This document shows positions 48,525 through 60,689 of a DNA stretch of 64,000 bases, piece after piece. Location: assembly GCA_011037195.1 (NCBI GenBank), contig JAAEAF010014554.1, positions 62,001-126,000 on the forward strand, read 5' to 3'. The translations under genes were made by a program, and so were the position numbers. The notes beneath the pieces were generated by a model that saw only the letters and a program-made list of their open reading frames with translations, searched no databases and was not told the DNA's origin. Position 1 is the stretch's first letter. Each line of letters opens with the position of its first letter. This DNA comes from Triatoma infestans. Lineage: Eukaryota; Arthropoda; Insecta; Hemiptera; Reduviidae.

Positions 48525-48930
48525 TTATCTCAAAAAAGAAGAAGAAGAAAAATCGTAGAAAGCTCAAATTATGTTTCGATTCGTCACGAATTCTCATGAA
48601 AATGTTTCCGGACGAATTTCTTTCACATTTCCTATACTTACTGAACACCTACTTTATACGGAGATTCATCACTTTCATTTCAAACAATTTTTTCCCCGAA
48701 AAATTGACAATTTGGAGGGTTTTGTGGATTTTTCTATTTGGGGCGTTACGTTTATCTTTCCAAATTGCATAATCAGTATTTCTGGGCTGGATGAGTAGCG
48801 CTGCCTTGCGGTCTGCAATGCAGTCAGATTTAACTAACAAAAAGTTCCAAGTTTAAATAAATTTGTTTCAGTTTGTAATTGTGCCAACTGCGGTAAGAGA
48901 AAGTTGTGTGAGTGTTTCAAAACAGATTTA
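48525..48930 (-). repeat. Family A dispersed repeat, internally deleted
   Basis: AAAATCGTAGAAAGCTCAAA opens the recognisable part. One shortened module follows, and the end is CTGCGGTAAGAGAAAGTTGT then GTGAGTGTTTC. Confidence 0.7.
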
Positions 48931-50464
48931 TTTTTTTTCAATTTATTTTCTCCCAATACTTTGCTGTCGCTTATTCATTGCAGTTATTTAGGTACAATCT
49001 TTGGAAATCTGTTTCTCTCCCCCTTCCACTTCTTCCATCACCGTTTAAATAGCCTTTTTTTTTTATTTTTAGAATACATATCCCTTCAAATAATTGCTAT
49101 CTCCTGGAAAGCTCGATAACTCTTTTCTTCCCTCCAAAGTCCCAGATCTAATTTTAATCCTCTATATTGGTTTTTTTCTCCTTCCTTTATCTCTCTTTTT
49201 TCCATCCTTCTATTTTAATTTTCTACTATTTTTTCTTGTGTCAGTTTTTCACTAATAACTACAATAGATATTACACTTTCAAATTGTACTCTCCTATTTC
49301 TTTTCGAAGTGAAGCTTGGCTGGACATCGCGATAAAGAGAAATCATACAGATAAATATATTAAATTTCAATTATTACATGACAATGGTTTTTAACAATTC
49401 AGTTCCTTTCTGGGAAATTCTTCTTTCTTTTACAAACTAGTTTTTCCATAGAAAGATATATAATGTTTTGCTAATGAAAGAACGTAAACAATGCAACAGT
49501 CAATCAGCGCAATTTATGTATAATCTAGGTTAAATACTCGTACAAACTTGAAGCTTATTAATCAAGTGCTTTTCTAAATATTTCAAATTTCTTTAAAATG
49601 AGTCGTTTTGAAGTGTGTTGTCAATGTTTATTTCAGTTTCAATATTTGTCTGGAGAGCGCTCTGTTGTATGTGTGGGCCCTGATTTTGTTGAAATGGTTG
49701 ATCTTCAGTAATATAAGGTTGTTTTGTAATATAAATACACCAAGTTAATTTGTGACTTAACTATACAGTAAGTAATAATTTAGACTATACTAACATGGAA
49801 ATACTAACATTATAATCTCACTTAAACAATAATTATCATAATTATAATAGCACAAGTAGTTATTGTACAAATGATGTTTATTGTAACATAATTGTACCAG
49901 GCTGGTTTGGAGAGAAAGAAAGACCAACAAAGTTAGTTAGTATCGATGTCATGAGTTGTAAAAATTGAATATATTTAAATTATAAGCCAGAAAAGAAATC
50001 TTTATAGCTATTTTTGAGAAAATTCCGTTAGTCTGTCGAGCTGTGTAGGCTGGAGCTTGGTCTGGAGTGCAGCTGCATAACATATACTAGTAACATATAT
50101 TACTTAGCCACTATAGTCGTACTGATACGATGCTGCCACCGTCACATTGATGCTGGTATACTACTGCCACATCAATTTGAGCACCATATTTGGTCCGAGC
50201 TCAGGTGAGAGAGGTGTAGCTACAAGGAGAGGAGAAGGGGCGGCGGCAATTGAGAAAAGAAAGTGATGAGAGAAACTTTATGTACAGAGCTTCACGTTAT
50301 TTTATGTGTTTTAAATTCTATCTTTTTAGTTTAATAGTAGAAAATTTTAATTTATTTTAGACGGTATTTAGGAGATAGTTTAATGGAACACTGTAAATAT
50401 TTTAATAAATATATATGTATGACATTTATACTACATTGAAGCTAACCGCTCTACCCATTCATAT
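48931..50464. other. Gene-free stretch
   Basis: T-rich to about 49260, then mixed composition. Nothing recognisable. Confidence 0.5.
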
Positions 50465-50702
50465 ATGTCTAACCCCGTTTCACTTCCTTTTATTTTTCGT
50501 TTTTGAGATATTTTGCACAAACCGACACATAAAACGTACGCTCACATCATATCACATGTACATGCATTCAGACCATTAGCTAATAACCTATTTTTCACAT
50601 TGTGAGGGCCCTGAAAACTTGCATTTCTGGTGAAAACTCAATTTTGAAAATTCTTGGCACATTTCGCGATACTTCCTTTTACCAACCAATAAGAGAAAGG
50701 AA
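50465..50702 (+). repeat. Family A fragment, A-run third
   Basis: TTTTCGTTTTTGAGATATTT, GCATTTCTGGTGAAAACTCA and the ATAAGAGAAAGGAAA end. It joins directly to an opposite-strand copy. Confidence 0.75.
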
Positions 50703-51470
50703 ACATGTTTTTAACGAATGGTCCGTCCGCGCAAGTGCGTGTGTGTGTGTATGTGTGATAAAATATCTCAACAACAAGAAAACCACAGGAACCTCAAATT
50801 TGGCTTTTCATTTAACCATTACATCTCCACTTCTGTTTAGTAGGTAAGATTTTGGTAAAAATTCATCTAACAGAAGTGCGACTTATATTGAATGTATTTT
50901 GTTTGTTTTTTCTTCAGTTTTTGCGATTTACTCGTAAACGGCTCCAACCATTTTGCTCTAAACATTGTGCACTATTTACACACATAAATGACTATCACTG
51001 TTATTTGAACATTAGGGAGGGGGAGATAGGAAAATTTATTTTTTGGGAAGATTCTTAGAGATCAGTAACATTAGAAACTTTGCTAGAATTCTAAAACTGA
51101 AGAAACGCCGCGACTTTATAGTATTGGTTTTGGAAATGTTTAGGTTTTTTCTCGAAACCGCTAACACTTTTTTTTAAGCATGGAATGCTGACTGTACAGA
51201 TGTAACCAAGCACATTTATTTCAATCATTTTTCTAGAAAAGAAATATATATTTTTTGAGGTTCAGAGGAATGTGAACATTAAATTTGCAATGTTATTGGG
51301 GGATTGATTGTTCAACGCTGCCTTCTGGCCAAAGAGGTAACCATTTCAAGTACTATGGCTAGGAACATATTCTTTTTGTTAAGGCAAGTGACTGACAATT
51401 TCAAGCTTAAGAAAGATTCAATTTCAATCTGTATTAAGAAAAAGTTGTGTGAGTGTTTCACACGAGATTC
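50703..51470 (-). repeat. Family A dispersed repeat, A-run end missing
   Basis: Begins at TTTTTAACGAATGGTCCGTC, so the first ~130 bases are missing. It has a short (GT)n at about 50738-50757, two modules, and ends AAAGTTGTGTGAGTGTTTCA. Confidence 0.82.
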
Positions 51471-52035
51471 TTTTCTTTTTTTTTAATACTTATGGATTTT
51501 TTTTTGTAATATTTATGGTACTCTAATAATTTGCTCGGCCAAAATTACATTCTTCTAAGCAGTGTACTCATTATGGACCCAAGAAGCTTCTTCGCATCGA
51601 TGTTTAAAAAAAATATATATGTATGTTGATCTCTAACGTGACCAGCCATTCCGCAAATATTATAGTAATTTCAAAACACAACAATAACATCTCGAAAACA
51701 ATGTTGGCTGCAATAATATTTTGCATGGCGTAAACTTAAAAAATAACAAACTTAAACTGTTATCAAGAGTTTTTTAACCACTTTTGTTATTGCTTACTTA
51801 AATAGATATACCAACGTTAATTTCGCACTTTCATTAATTAAATGCTAAAATTATTTTTGTGCGTATACATATATATATGTTTTTAATAAAGTTAATAGAT
51901 TTTTTTATAGTTAATTAATTAGTATTTGTATCGATCATTCGTGCATATATTTATTTGGTATGTGTGTGCGTGTGTGTAGGTAATAAATGATAATATTCAG
52001 GCGACCTTAATGCTACGACTATTAACTGAAGAAGA
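51471..52035. other. AT-rich gene-free stretch
   Basis: Nothing recognisable apart from short TA and (GT) runs near 51866 and 51960. Confidence 0.55.
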
Positions 52036-52036
52036 A

Positions 52037-52855
52037 AAACCTGGTGTGAAACATTCACACGACTTCCTCTTGTTGCAGTAAATACAAATGTAAATGAAGG
52101 GGGGGGGAGACACAAATTACTACCCAGGCTGATAGAGATGTGTTTACATTGTGGTTCAGAAGAGGGTGCCAATAACAGTGAATCTATCTCATATACCATT
52201 TTAAATTTGATTCCATAAATTCCATGGAAGTAACTAAAACAAATTATTTTCAGAAAAATGACCCAAATAAAAGTGAATAGGTGCAGTTAGTATTCCAAGT
52301 GTAAAAAGAAAATCGCAATAGTATTTTTCAAGAAAATGCTAAAACCACAAAAATGTATTGTTTAATGTCGCACTTCCTGTTCAACCCATTTCCTTCAATT
52401 ATAAAATTCTAACAATGCTTCTTTTGTAAATTAATATTTAGTTGGGAATAGAAGTTTCCAATTTATACTTTACATTAAAGTGGTACTTTACAGCAAAGTT
52501 TGACGCTATTATTCCCCCAGGAACTCCCCAACAATTAATTTTCCCGGGAATAAATGTTCAGGTATTTATCTACTGTAAGACATAAGAAGTTTAAAGTAAA
52601 CATAAATGTTTGAAACTATTTTTGAGAAAATCGCGAAGAACTGAATTTTGCGTTAGAAAAACCTAATGGCATCTCACACTCAGCCCCCTCCCCCCATTGA
52701 AATGAACTTTCTCCGGAAAAATGTTCCAAATAAAAGCGATGGAAATAAATATGAGTAATGGTACATAAACTTAAAAGAAAAATTAAATTTAAATAAAAAT
52801 TTGGAGCTGTTTTCGACAAAATCGTGAAAATATAAGAAATCCAGAAGTAAAATAG
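52037..52855 (+). repeat. Family A dispersed repeat, A-run end missing
   Basis: Begins AAAACCTGGTGTGAAACATT and carries two modules. It stops next to a SINE whose head begins at about 52858. Confidence 0.8.
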
Positions 52856-52857
52856 GG

Positions 52858-53092
52858 AAGGGAATAGCTAAGTGGTTAGCGCACTAGACTCCCACACGGA
52901 GTACCTGGGTTCGACTCCAGCTGTGCTGCCCTTAGATTTTTTCTTCCTAGGAGCCTCTACAGCTCACTGTCCGATGATGGGCAATGTAGTCTGTAGCGAG
53001 AGAACACTATCCGGAGGCCGGCAGTGCCCTGAGAAGGATCCAGGCGCCAATGACTATAGATGTTGTCGCCCCTTAAATTAAAAAAAAAAAAA
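52858..53092 (+). repeat. tRNA-derived SINE, complete
   Basis: The head has A-box ATAGCTAAGTGGTTAGCGC and B-box CTGGGTTCGACTCCAG. The body shares CTAGGAGCCTCTACAGCTCA, CTATCCGGAGGCCGGCAG and GAGAAGGATCCAGGCGCCAA, and ends CCTTAAATT plus an A-run. The clearest copy of the family in the window. Confidence 0.85.
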
Positions 53093-53329
53093 TGAATTAA
53101 GATGGTATTTCTTTTTTCCAGCAATACCTTACTAATACTAATAATTCATTAACCACCATAGCGTGCTTGTCACGCCCGAATAATATAACTACTAAATTGA
53201 TATTAAATAAATAGATAAAAAGTTAGCAGTAAAGAATTTCCTTTCCTTCGGTCCACGACACCAGTGTGGCATCAGGACGTAATGGCCGCCTGAAATAGGC
53301 ATCAGCTTTCTCTTTAGTTTTTGCTTTCT

Positions 53330-53445
53330 CTTATTGCTGATAAGAGGAAGTATTACGAACGTATCAGATTTTCGGTATCGTGTTTTCACCGGATATGCAC
53401 GTTTTGAAGTTACCTGCGCTCGAAGAAGTGGTTTTTAGAAATTGA

Positions 53446-53480
<35 letters not shown>

Positions 53481-53822
53481 CTGTATGTGGTAAGCTCAAA
53501 ACGGAAAAACTCAAAAACGGGAAATCGTAGAAAGTTGAAACTTGATATTTACTTTAATTTGTTACATTAACAAAGAGCTATCACTTTTATTTGAAACTTT
53601 TATCGAGAAAATTCATTTAAGGTAGGTTTTGACAGAGGGCGCAGTTATGCTTTCCTAAAAAAAAAAATGTCTTATAAGGTTAGATTCCATTCCTTTCATG
53701 CAATTTTCCAATTTCCATTCCATTCCAGTAACTATTCTAGAACACAACTAAACATCTAGTAAGAATTATATGTTTAAAGAGAAGTTGGTAGTAGAGAAAG
53801 TCGTGTGAGTGTTTCACACCAA
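53330..53822 (-). repeat. Family A dispersed repeat, internally deleted
   Basis: Starts GCTTTCTCTTATTGCTGATA with a (GT)n at 53453-53480 at the fixed site. One module follows, and it ends AGAGAAAGTCGTGTGAGTGT. Confidence 0.83.
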
Positions 53823-54337
53823 ATTTGTTTATAAATAAATAATCAGCTGGTCTTTAAAATGTAATTGTTTTACTTTACCTCCAAAAAAAGACCTATTCTA
53901 TGCAATGTTTCTTTCATGAAGATTATTCTATCTGCCTTCCAGCTCAACAAAACTCAGTAGACCAATCGAAATTTCCTGCATAGTATTAATAATTTAAAAT
54001 GCATTTATATTTCATGGGGGTTTAATTTATATGTACATAATATTATAGTTAACAAAATTAGCATATCAAAGGGATTAGCCGCCCCTCCTAAAGTAAACAA
54101 ACACAGAGAGTTCTGGTACAGGGTAGTAGTAACTTGTCTTGTTTGTATTAACTTGACTGTGTTAACGTTAGCCGTGCTTAGGAACTTAGTGCTCACAGGG
54201 TGACGTCCAACTTTGGCACAACCTCATCATCACTGTTTGAAGCTTGGATTTTCTAGATTTTTTTATTTATTTTTATTTTTTCCAAACAAAGATTTAAGTA
54301 AATAAATATAAACTCCGGCTTATATAAAAACCGGAAA

Positions 54338-54815
54338 AATCTACTGTAAAACACTCACTCGATTTTCTATGACTGCAGTTCTTACCAATTTTGCAAAGGT
54401 TTTTAAAAACTGAATGTTTAGTTGACCTTAATATTACATATGAAATGTAGGTTGGTGGGAATAATAGATGTTGGATTTACCTGAATTTGTGTGCACTGTA
54501 TGGTCCTCGCCTTCTATCAGCTCACAGAAAAATGTTACGCTAATGTTTAATATTAAACCGAATTACAGATTCCCCGACGCCGACTCCTACTATAAAAAAA
54601 TAAATTATTTTAGAAATATTTATAAGAAATAAAAAATCCTTTTGGCACTTTAATTCACTTTCGGTTAATCGATTTTCTTCAAATTTTGACAATGCCCACT
54701 AACATATTTCCATGATAGCATCTTAGATCCAACTGGCACTGTAGTTTTAAGAGAAAACTCATATTTTCAGCACACCCCAGAATATCCATTCTCTAAAAAA
54801 CTATTTTCTCAGTCA
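54338..54815 (+). repeat. Family A fragment, hairpin-end half
   Basis: ATCTACTGTAAAACACTCAC opens the copy. It includes TCACTTTCGGTTAATCGATT and breaks off near 54815, followed by a second copy in the same orientation. Confidence 0.7.
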
Positions 54816-55130
54816 ATTTCGAGAAAGTCGTAAAAAATTGAAAAAACATCTGATGTTAATCACTTGCACTACTTTCTCCTAATGCAAGTTGCACAGTTAC
54901 AATTGACATACAATTTGACTAAATGTTTAATAGTCTTGATCTAAAAGTATGTAGTGTCTATATAAAGTTCAAAAAAATCTTTGGACCCGTTTTGAACTCA
55001 GGGGGATCTTAAAAGTTATGTATTCGGTAACAATTCGATATATCGAAATTTGATTTAGAGAAAATAATAAGATGGTACTATAAACGAAATATCAGCTTCC
55101 TGTGATTTTTACTTTCCTGTCCAAAATGTG
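54816..55130 (+). repeat. Family A fragment, shortened copy
   Basis: ACATCTGATGTTAATCACTT then CACTACTTTCTCCTAATGC is a hairpin end; ATCAGCTTCCTGTGATTTTT is from the A-run half. The middle is deleted. Confidence 0.6.
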
Positions 55131-55576
55131 GGTGTTTATTCTCATTATGGAAAATATTTATTTTTCTAAATAATCTCTTTCTTTAAGTGATTAAAATATT
55201 TATACTTAAGATGCAATTTTTAAATCATGGAGGGGCCTGCTTTGTATACTGTACTCATAACCTCTCCATTAATTTTGTATTCTAGATGATATATTTCAAC
55301 AAATAAAATGCATTTTACAAAATGTGTACTACATGATGGAAAATAATCACTGTAATTTGCAGTTCATTGGTTGAAATTTTTGAAATACAACAATACGATT
55401 GGCCGATGATGGTTTAACTGAAAATTATTAGTAATACTAACAGTTGATTGGTTCACGCCATGAAATTGTACATTCTAATTGGCTGTTGCTGTTTACCAAT
55501 GAAATATTGTTATTAAAAATTAGCAGATATGGCTAAACCAAAAAACAATTATGTTAAAAGGGGAAGGGTTGTTGGA

Positions 55577-55612
<36 letters not shown>

Positions 55613-56204
55613 TGTGTGGAAGATGTCATGGTATGATAGCGCCGCTACGTTGGTTATGGTAGAAGAACATGATCTGGTGGTTATGTTGTGGGAAACCATC
55701 TCTGCTAGTAGTTAGTTATAGGGGAGCAGAATCATGCTCGTATCCTTTCGCTTTGTATATATATATATATATATATATGAGTTGCAGGTTAGTGTCATTA
55801 GTCACACATGTTGGTTCCGTCTCCCACCATTACCCCATCCACTATACTTGTTCCACGCGTACCATAACCCACTCCTTACACGTCACATACATGTTTCAAT
55901 TTATAGCCACATGGAGGCACCGTGCCACCTACCTTACCATACTATCTAGGATATCAAAGTAATTTCCTTTTACCTTGCGCTGTTGCTGCTAATAACAGAA
56001 TCACCTTTATGGTGAACTTTTGATAGAGAGAGAGAAAGCCATCTTTCTCTACTCACCGCAGCATGAATAAATGATGTATATATTCTGTTCGAACATTCCT
56101 TTCATTTAAGAAATATTTCCTTGGAAAACTGTCTGTCTTGGTAAAAAATAAAAAAGAAATCAGCAATCTACACTCTGTAACCTGATGTTGTGTTTCTTGA
56201 AGGA
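55131..56204. other. Gene-free stretch
   Basis: (TA)n tracts lie at about 55580-55609 and 55758-55780. The frame of 97 codons at 55669-55962 has no recognisable domain. Confidence 0.5.
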
Positions 56205-56207
56205 ATT

Positions 56208-56280
56208 TTTACTTTTTCTTTCTGCCTTAAGAGGAAGTACTAAGTATTAAATTTTCGAAGTTGATTATCACACGTTGACT
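56208..56280 (-). repeat. Family A fragment, A-run end
   Basis: CTTAAGAGGAAGTACTAAGT and AAATTTTCGAAGTTGA are in family order. Confidence 0.5.
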
Positions 56281-56339
56281 AATCAAGAAATATCGAAAAG
56301 ATGCTGGATGAAGGCCGTAATATTTGTCAACTCTCAAGC

Positions 56340-56880
56340 TGCATATATCAGCTGTTGTAGATGCATCTGAAGAAGAATCCTTTGCTGTTCAGGACTGCAC
56401 AATGCGACGGACATGCATTAGACAATGAAAGAAGTACACCACCGCCCAATTATGGATTGTTCCTAGCCAATATGGATTGTTCAAAAATGAAACTGCTGAT
56501 CGCCTGGCAATGGAAGGAGCGAAAAGTCTCATCACAACAATGCTATCCCCATGAATACAAGTAGCCGATTAAACTGCGCCGCAATCAAGATTAAGTTGCG
56601 AGAGCGCTTGGCTGAGAAGACAGGGGGGAAAAATGGCTAACTCTGGTTTACCCAGGTGGAAGATCCCTCGCGATCTATCCAGGAGAGAATGAGTGCCCTG
56701 CTTCAGGCTCCTCACCGGCCACGATTATCTCTAAGCCCACTTGAAGTATGGACGTAGACCATGTTGACACTTGTTCTGCTTTGGAAGAAACCGTATTATT
56801 CGTCTGGACGTAGATCGAAGATGATCTCAACTATACTGGGCAGCAAAACGTCAAATGGTTGAAAATACCAAGACTTTTGG
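56340..56880 (+). pseudogene. Non-LTR retrotransposon remnant: RNase H end and C-terminal region
   Basis: Across frames the plus strand reads QLWIVPSQYGLF near 56440 (W.P.H..I-like), then after a short internal duplication KNETADRLAMEGAKSLITT near 56485 (the NE.AD.LA..GA helix of RNase H). From about 56675 it reads LSRRE, a stop, then VPCFRLLTGHDYL, a stop, and AHLKY, the RLRTGH..L..HL block after RNase H. Several stops and two frame changes. The H of the PSH motif is read as Q. Confidence 0.65.
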
Positions 56881-57044
56881 GCGTAATTAAAAAAAAAGTT
56901 TTAATGTTACTGAAAACAAAAATATTGTTTCTAGCACGGTCTTTATGTAAAGTAAAGTAAAGTAATGCCTATTTTTTCACGGTGTTTATGTGAATGAGTA
57001 TGAAAAGTCTCAAACATTATATTCAATTTTAGATGCCATCGTCG

Positions 57045-57660
57045 CATTCGGCATGAAAACTTTCAAAACCGTCAACCAAGAATGCTACGTGGCGGATAGG
57101 TTAATTTTCTCCCGATTTTCGCGATTGCCTCAAAACCCTCAACGATTTTCTTTAAACTTTGTAAAACACTTCAAAAGTATTCTTCGGGTTGAGACTTCGA
57201 CAGTGGTTTATTTTAAACCGACGTTTCGCCCATATTACAATACTCTTCTTCAGGGCAGTGTCGCTTCTAAAGCTGAAATAACACGCGGTCATAGCCTGAA
57301 GATCATGTAGGTGATTTACATGACTGGCCGCGGAAGTCGGAAAGATTATATTACCTACACAGTATTAATTAACGTTATAAGCTCTGCTAGAATTCCAAGC
57401 TTGAAGAAAATCGGTTAACCGGAAGTGAAACTATACAAACTGGGTTTCTGAGGTTGTTTTTTAATTTCCCGAAAATGACTCCCCAGCGATGTCTACAGGA
57501 GTACAAGCTAAACCCAATGAAGTGGTATCTACCATGTGTACTGTCCAATAACTAACCTCCCCCACCACCATTTACGTTAATGCAATTGAAGTTTCTTTTT
57601 ATGTCAATTTTATGATTGTATTAACTGAAATAAGTGGCAGTCGTGTGAACGTTTTACATT
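57045..57660 (-). repeat. Family A copy interrupted by an unrelated insertion
   Basis: AACTTTCAAAACCGTCAACC and CGATTTTCTTTAAACTTTGT form the first part. Sequence from about 57170 to 57355 is foreign, then TTGAAGAAAATCGGTTAACC resumes the copy, which ends GTGGCAGTCGTGTGAACGTT. The insertion is placed between two consecutive family A modules. Confidence 0.68.
57170..57355 (-). repeat. Insertion with GAAGAAGAGTATTG / CGAAACGTCGG motif
   Basis: On the minus strand: GCCCTGAAGAAGAGTATTGT then ATGGGCGAAACGTCGGTTTA. Same two-part motif as at 10.8, 22.9 and 24.7 kb. It lies inside a family A copy, so it inserted after it. Confidence 0.5.
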
Positions 57661-59400
57661 AGAACTGCTGCTTATTATTTCTTCATAATCGGGAAATTAA
57701 TATCTCGATTAATCTATCTAAGCGCCACCAATACACAATCACAGATCTTATTGAAGTCTAACTAGTCTACATCATTTTACTATTAGGTATATTTGATTTA
57801 ATTGTCTTTAAAAAGACAACTGTGAACTCTTGTTACTTTGTATTGATATCCCCTAGAAGAAAATGGGAATCCTAATTGAGGAAATTAATTTAATCCACTT
57901 TTTGAGTTTTTTTTCTTTAATCGTACAAAATTTCTGAAATTGATTAAACAAATACAATCAAAATTAAATGCAATTCAAAACAAAGTTTTTATTGCACTAA
58001 TAACTGTTAATTTTGTTTCAGGTAAGATGATACAGATTTTTTGAATCAATTCTTCTGGAATATCAGGTAAAATTTATTAATGAAATTATAATTATGATTA
58101 TTGCAATAAACAAAAGGAAGATTTGAAAATAGTTGAGATATATATATATATATATATATTTGTAATTGATATTTAATATGGGTGAATTTATATGGGTATA
58201 TTTATTATGGGTAATAAGGGAAAATGAATTTTCAAATAAACGAAACTTGAATGAGGAAGTCATCCAGTAGAGACCCTCCAATCAGCACTCAATTAAATAG
58301 ATCACGTGGCCACTAGCGTTTTTGTTTCCTAATAGGATTAATATGATTAATACGGAATGCAAGTTTATGGACAAGAGGATTAACAAGAGGGGATAAACGG
58401 ATATATGGAATGTGAGTTCTTCACTGACTATTGTTGAATATTTAAATCTGTATGGATTATATCAATGATTCTTAACCTTTTTTCGTTTAACTCCCGCTTT
58501 GCATAAAGTGCCTTATTTTAAATATTAATAATCCGTATTGAATATACGTAACTACATACTTTCTATTTTTTTAGAACTCATGATAGGTTCAGAACTGTGT
58601 AAATAAAAAACATAATAGGTCAAAGATAATATTGCAGTTAAATAATAGACTTCAAGATACAAACTGACGAACTAACCATATAAGAAGGAAACGAACTTAC
58701 TTATTAGACTTTGATCTCTTAAAAAAACAAACTGGATCAAACAATGAATCAAACCAAGAAAAATCACTCTCAATAATAAATTATCCGGCCACTCTACAAC
58801 CGTCCACTTAACCAAATCTGTTAGATCTGAAGTAGTGATCATATCGTCACTACATTTTCACTAGTTAAATAAGAAAAATTAAAATAGCCCCCACAACTTC
58901 TAGTGCCAAGTTCTGACAAATCTTTTGAAGAACGCCGAAAAGAAACCCAACCTAGCAAATAAATAAATGAATAAATTTTTACTTGTCTTTCTTGCTAATG
59001 TATTCTTGGTGTTAACAAGAACTTAGCTTTTTATTCAAATAAGCCGACATGCTTAAAAAAAAAAAAAAAAAAATCACTCTTTTATGATGATAATAAAAAA
59101 TAATATTAGTCCAAAAAAAAGGCCTATATTAAAATTTTTATTTTTATTTAATCTCTCTGGATGATATGGTTGAAAGCAATGAAGATATGTTGAAACAATT
59201 TTGCTATTGGATTTGGGAGTTTGGAAACGATTATTGTCAATTACAGATCGTTTGGTTTGAACGTCACAGTTTTCCACCCCATGTATCCGAAATAGGTTTA
59301 AGTATTACTTTGTAAATAGTCAGTTTGTTGGCAACAGTTAAAAGTTTGATAGTGTGTCAAGTAATCCCATTAGCATTGCGTAAAGTTGAAGTAGTCTTTT
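57661..59400. other. AT-rich gene-free stretch
   Basis: A (TA)n tract lies at about 58138-58159 and an A-run at 59056-59073. The piece at 59036-59100 (CAAATAAGCCGACATGCTT, then GATGATAATAAAAAATAATA) is repeated at 60403-60470. Confidence 0.55.
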
Positions 59401-59429
59401 AAGTCTGGTATATGGACTCCCAAATGAGG

Positions 59430-59700
59430 CGTCGGTTAAAGTGAAGCTGGTGCCTGCAAGCGTCAGCCAGGGGCCTCTCTTGGGTCTATTAAGTCTATTA
59501 AGGCAGACAGGGTTCGAGAGGGTACTCTGATTGTAGGTGCTCTAATAACCTGGGGAGACCTCCCCAGACTCCACAGTTCGATGAAGGACAGGACGGGGGT
59601 AGGGTCTCCAACTTAGGGGGTGCCACAATAGACCCACTGGGGTCGCGGTGGCGCAGGCTGAAGAGCCAATCCCCCCAAAGAATCTAATCTATCTAAAGTA
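59430..59700 (+). other. GC-richer block, possibly 3' end of a non-LTR element
   Basis: The composition is unlike its surroundings (CTGGGGAGACCTCCCC; CACTGGGGTCGCGGTGGC). It ends in AATCTAATCTATCTAA, similar to the short direct repeats that often end arthropod non-LTR elements. No intact frame. The assignment is tentative. Confidence 0.3.
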
Positions 59701-59767
59701 TAGTCAGTCCCAAGTAACAAACTTCCTTCACTGGAGAAATTAAAAACCGTTTTGTTTGTTTTATTTT

Positions 59768-60030
59768 TTACTTTCTGTTATTGCTTTAATTAAAAATACT
59801 GTGTTCGTGGTAAATATTTTCAAAATAAATAGCCATACATAGGAAATAAATATTGGGAGGTCTTCCTGTGTATGAAAAAAACTATTTTTAGCGAATTGTC
59901 AATGTGTTTTTTGTTTTTAAAACTTTCTCAAGAACCACTGCAATGATTTTCTTTAAACTAATTGCGAATGTAACCATTTTATTTCAAACTTTTATTTTTC
60001 GGAAAATTTTATTTATGTGGATTCTGCGAA
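59768..60030 (-). repeat. Family A fragment, shortened
   Basis: TTTTTACTTTCTGTTATTGC, TTAGCGAATTGTCAATGTG and CAATGATTTTCTTTAAACTA are in family order with deletions. Confidence 0.6.
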
Positions 60031-60187
60031 ATTTATGAATTCGGCCTGATTTGAATCTATCGTTGCAATTATTTCGGAAAACTTATGCCCAAAACATCAA
60101 TAATTATACTTCCAACACAACTACTTATATTCCTATTTATTTGGAATAAACATGTTTATATGGAAGATTCTTCTCGACCGTTCTTAA

Positions 60188-60578
60188 ATGATGGATAAGG
60201 ATAGTGAGATTCGGTCTTTAAAAATAAAAAAAAAACATACTTTTGCCAACATTTCGACAAATATATTGTCTTTATCAAGGCATAGAAATAAGAAATGTTA
60301 AAAAATCTTCAAAACATGTCAACTTTAACTTATGTATATTTTAGGAAAAATAAATAGTTGGGAGCACCTCAACACCCAGAGAATAGCGATTATTCCACTA
60401 TTGAAATAAGCCGACCTGCTTCAAAAAATAAAATAAAATAAAAAATTAGATGATAATAAAAATAATATTTTGGAATGATTGTCTTGATAAAGACAAGGTA
60501 TTTGTGAAAGGTTGGCAAAAATTTAAGTTTTTTTATTTAAAAAAATAAGACCGAATCTCATTATCCTTATCCAGATTG
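60188..60578. repeat. Element bounded by roughly 90-bp inverted repeats
   Basis: The left arm 60188-60288 reads GGATAAGGATAGTGAGATTC, GGTCTTTAAAAAT, TTTTGCCAACATTTCGACAA and TTGTCTTTATCAAGGCA. The right arm 60478-60578 is its reverse complement with a few changes (TTGATAAAGACAAGGTATTT, GGTTGGCAAAA, GACCGAATCTCATTATCCTT). The 190-bp centre includes the piece shared with 59036-59100. Confidence 0.75.
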
Positions 60579-60614
60579 ATATGTTTAATACACTTTTCAC
60601 TATTAGAAAAATTG

Positions 60615-60685
60615 TTGGCAATTAGAGTTGTAACAATTGAGTACGAAACAATCGTTTGAGTGTTTCACAACAGACTTTTCTTTTC
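60615..60685 (-). repeat. Family A fragment, hairpin end
   Basis: GTACGAAACAATCGTTTGAG followed by TGTTTCACAACAGA; only the end is left. Confidence 0.55.
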
Positions 60686-60689
60686 TTTT

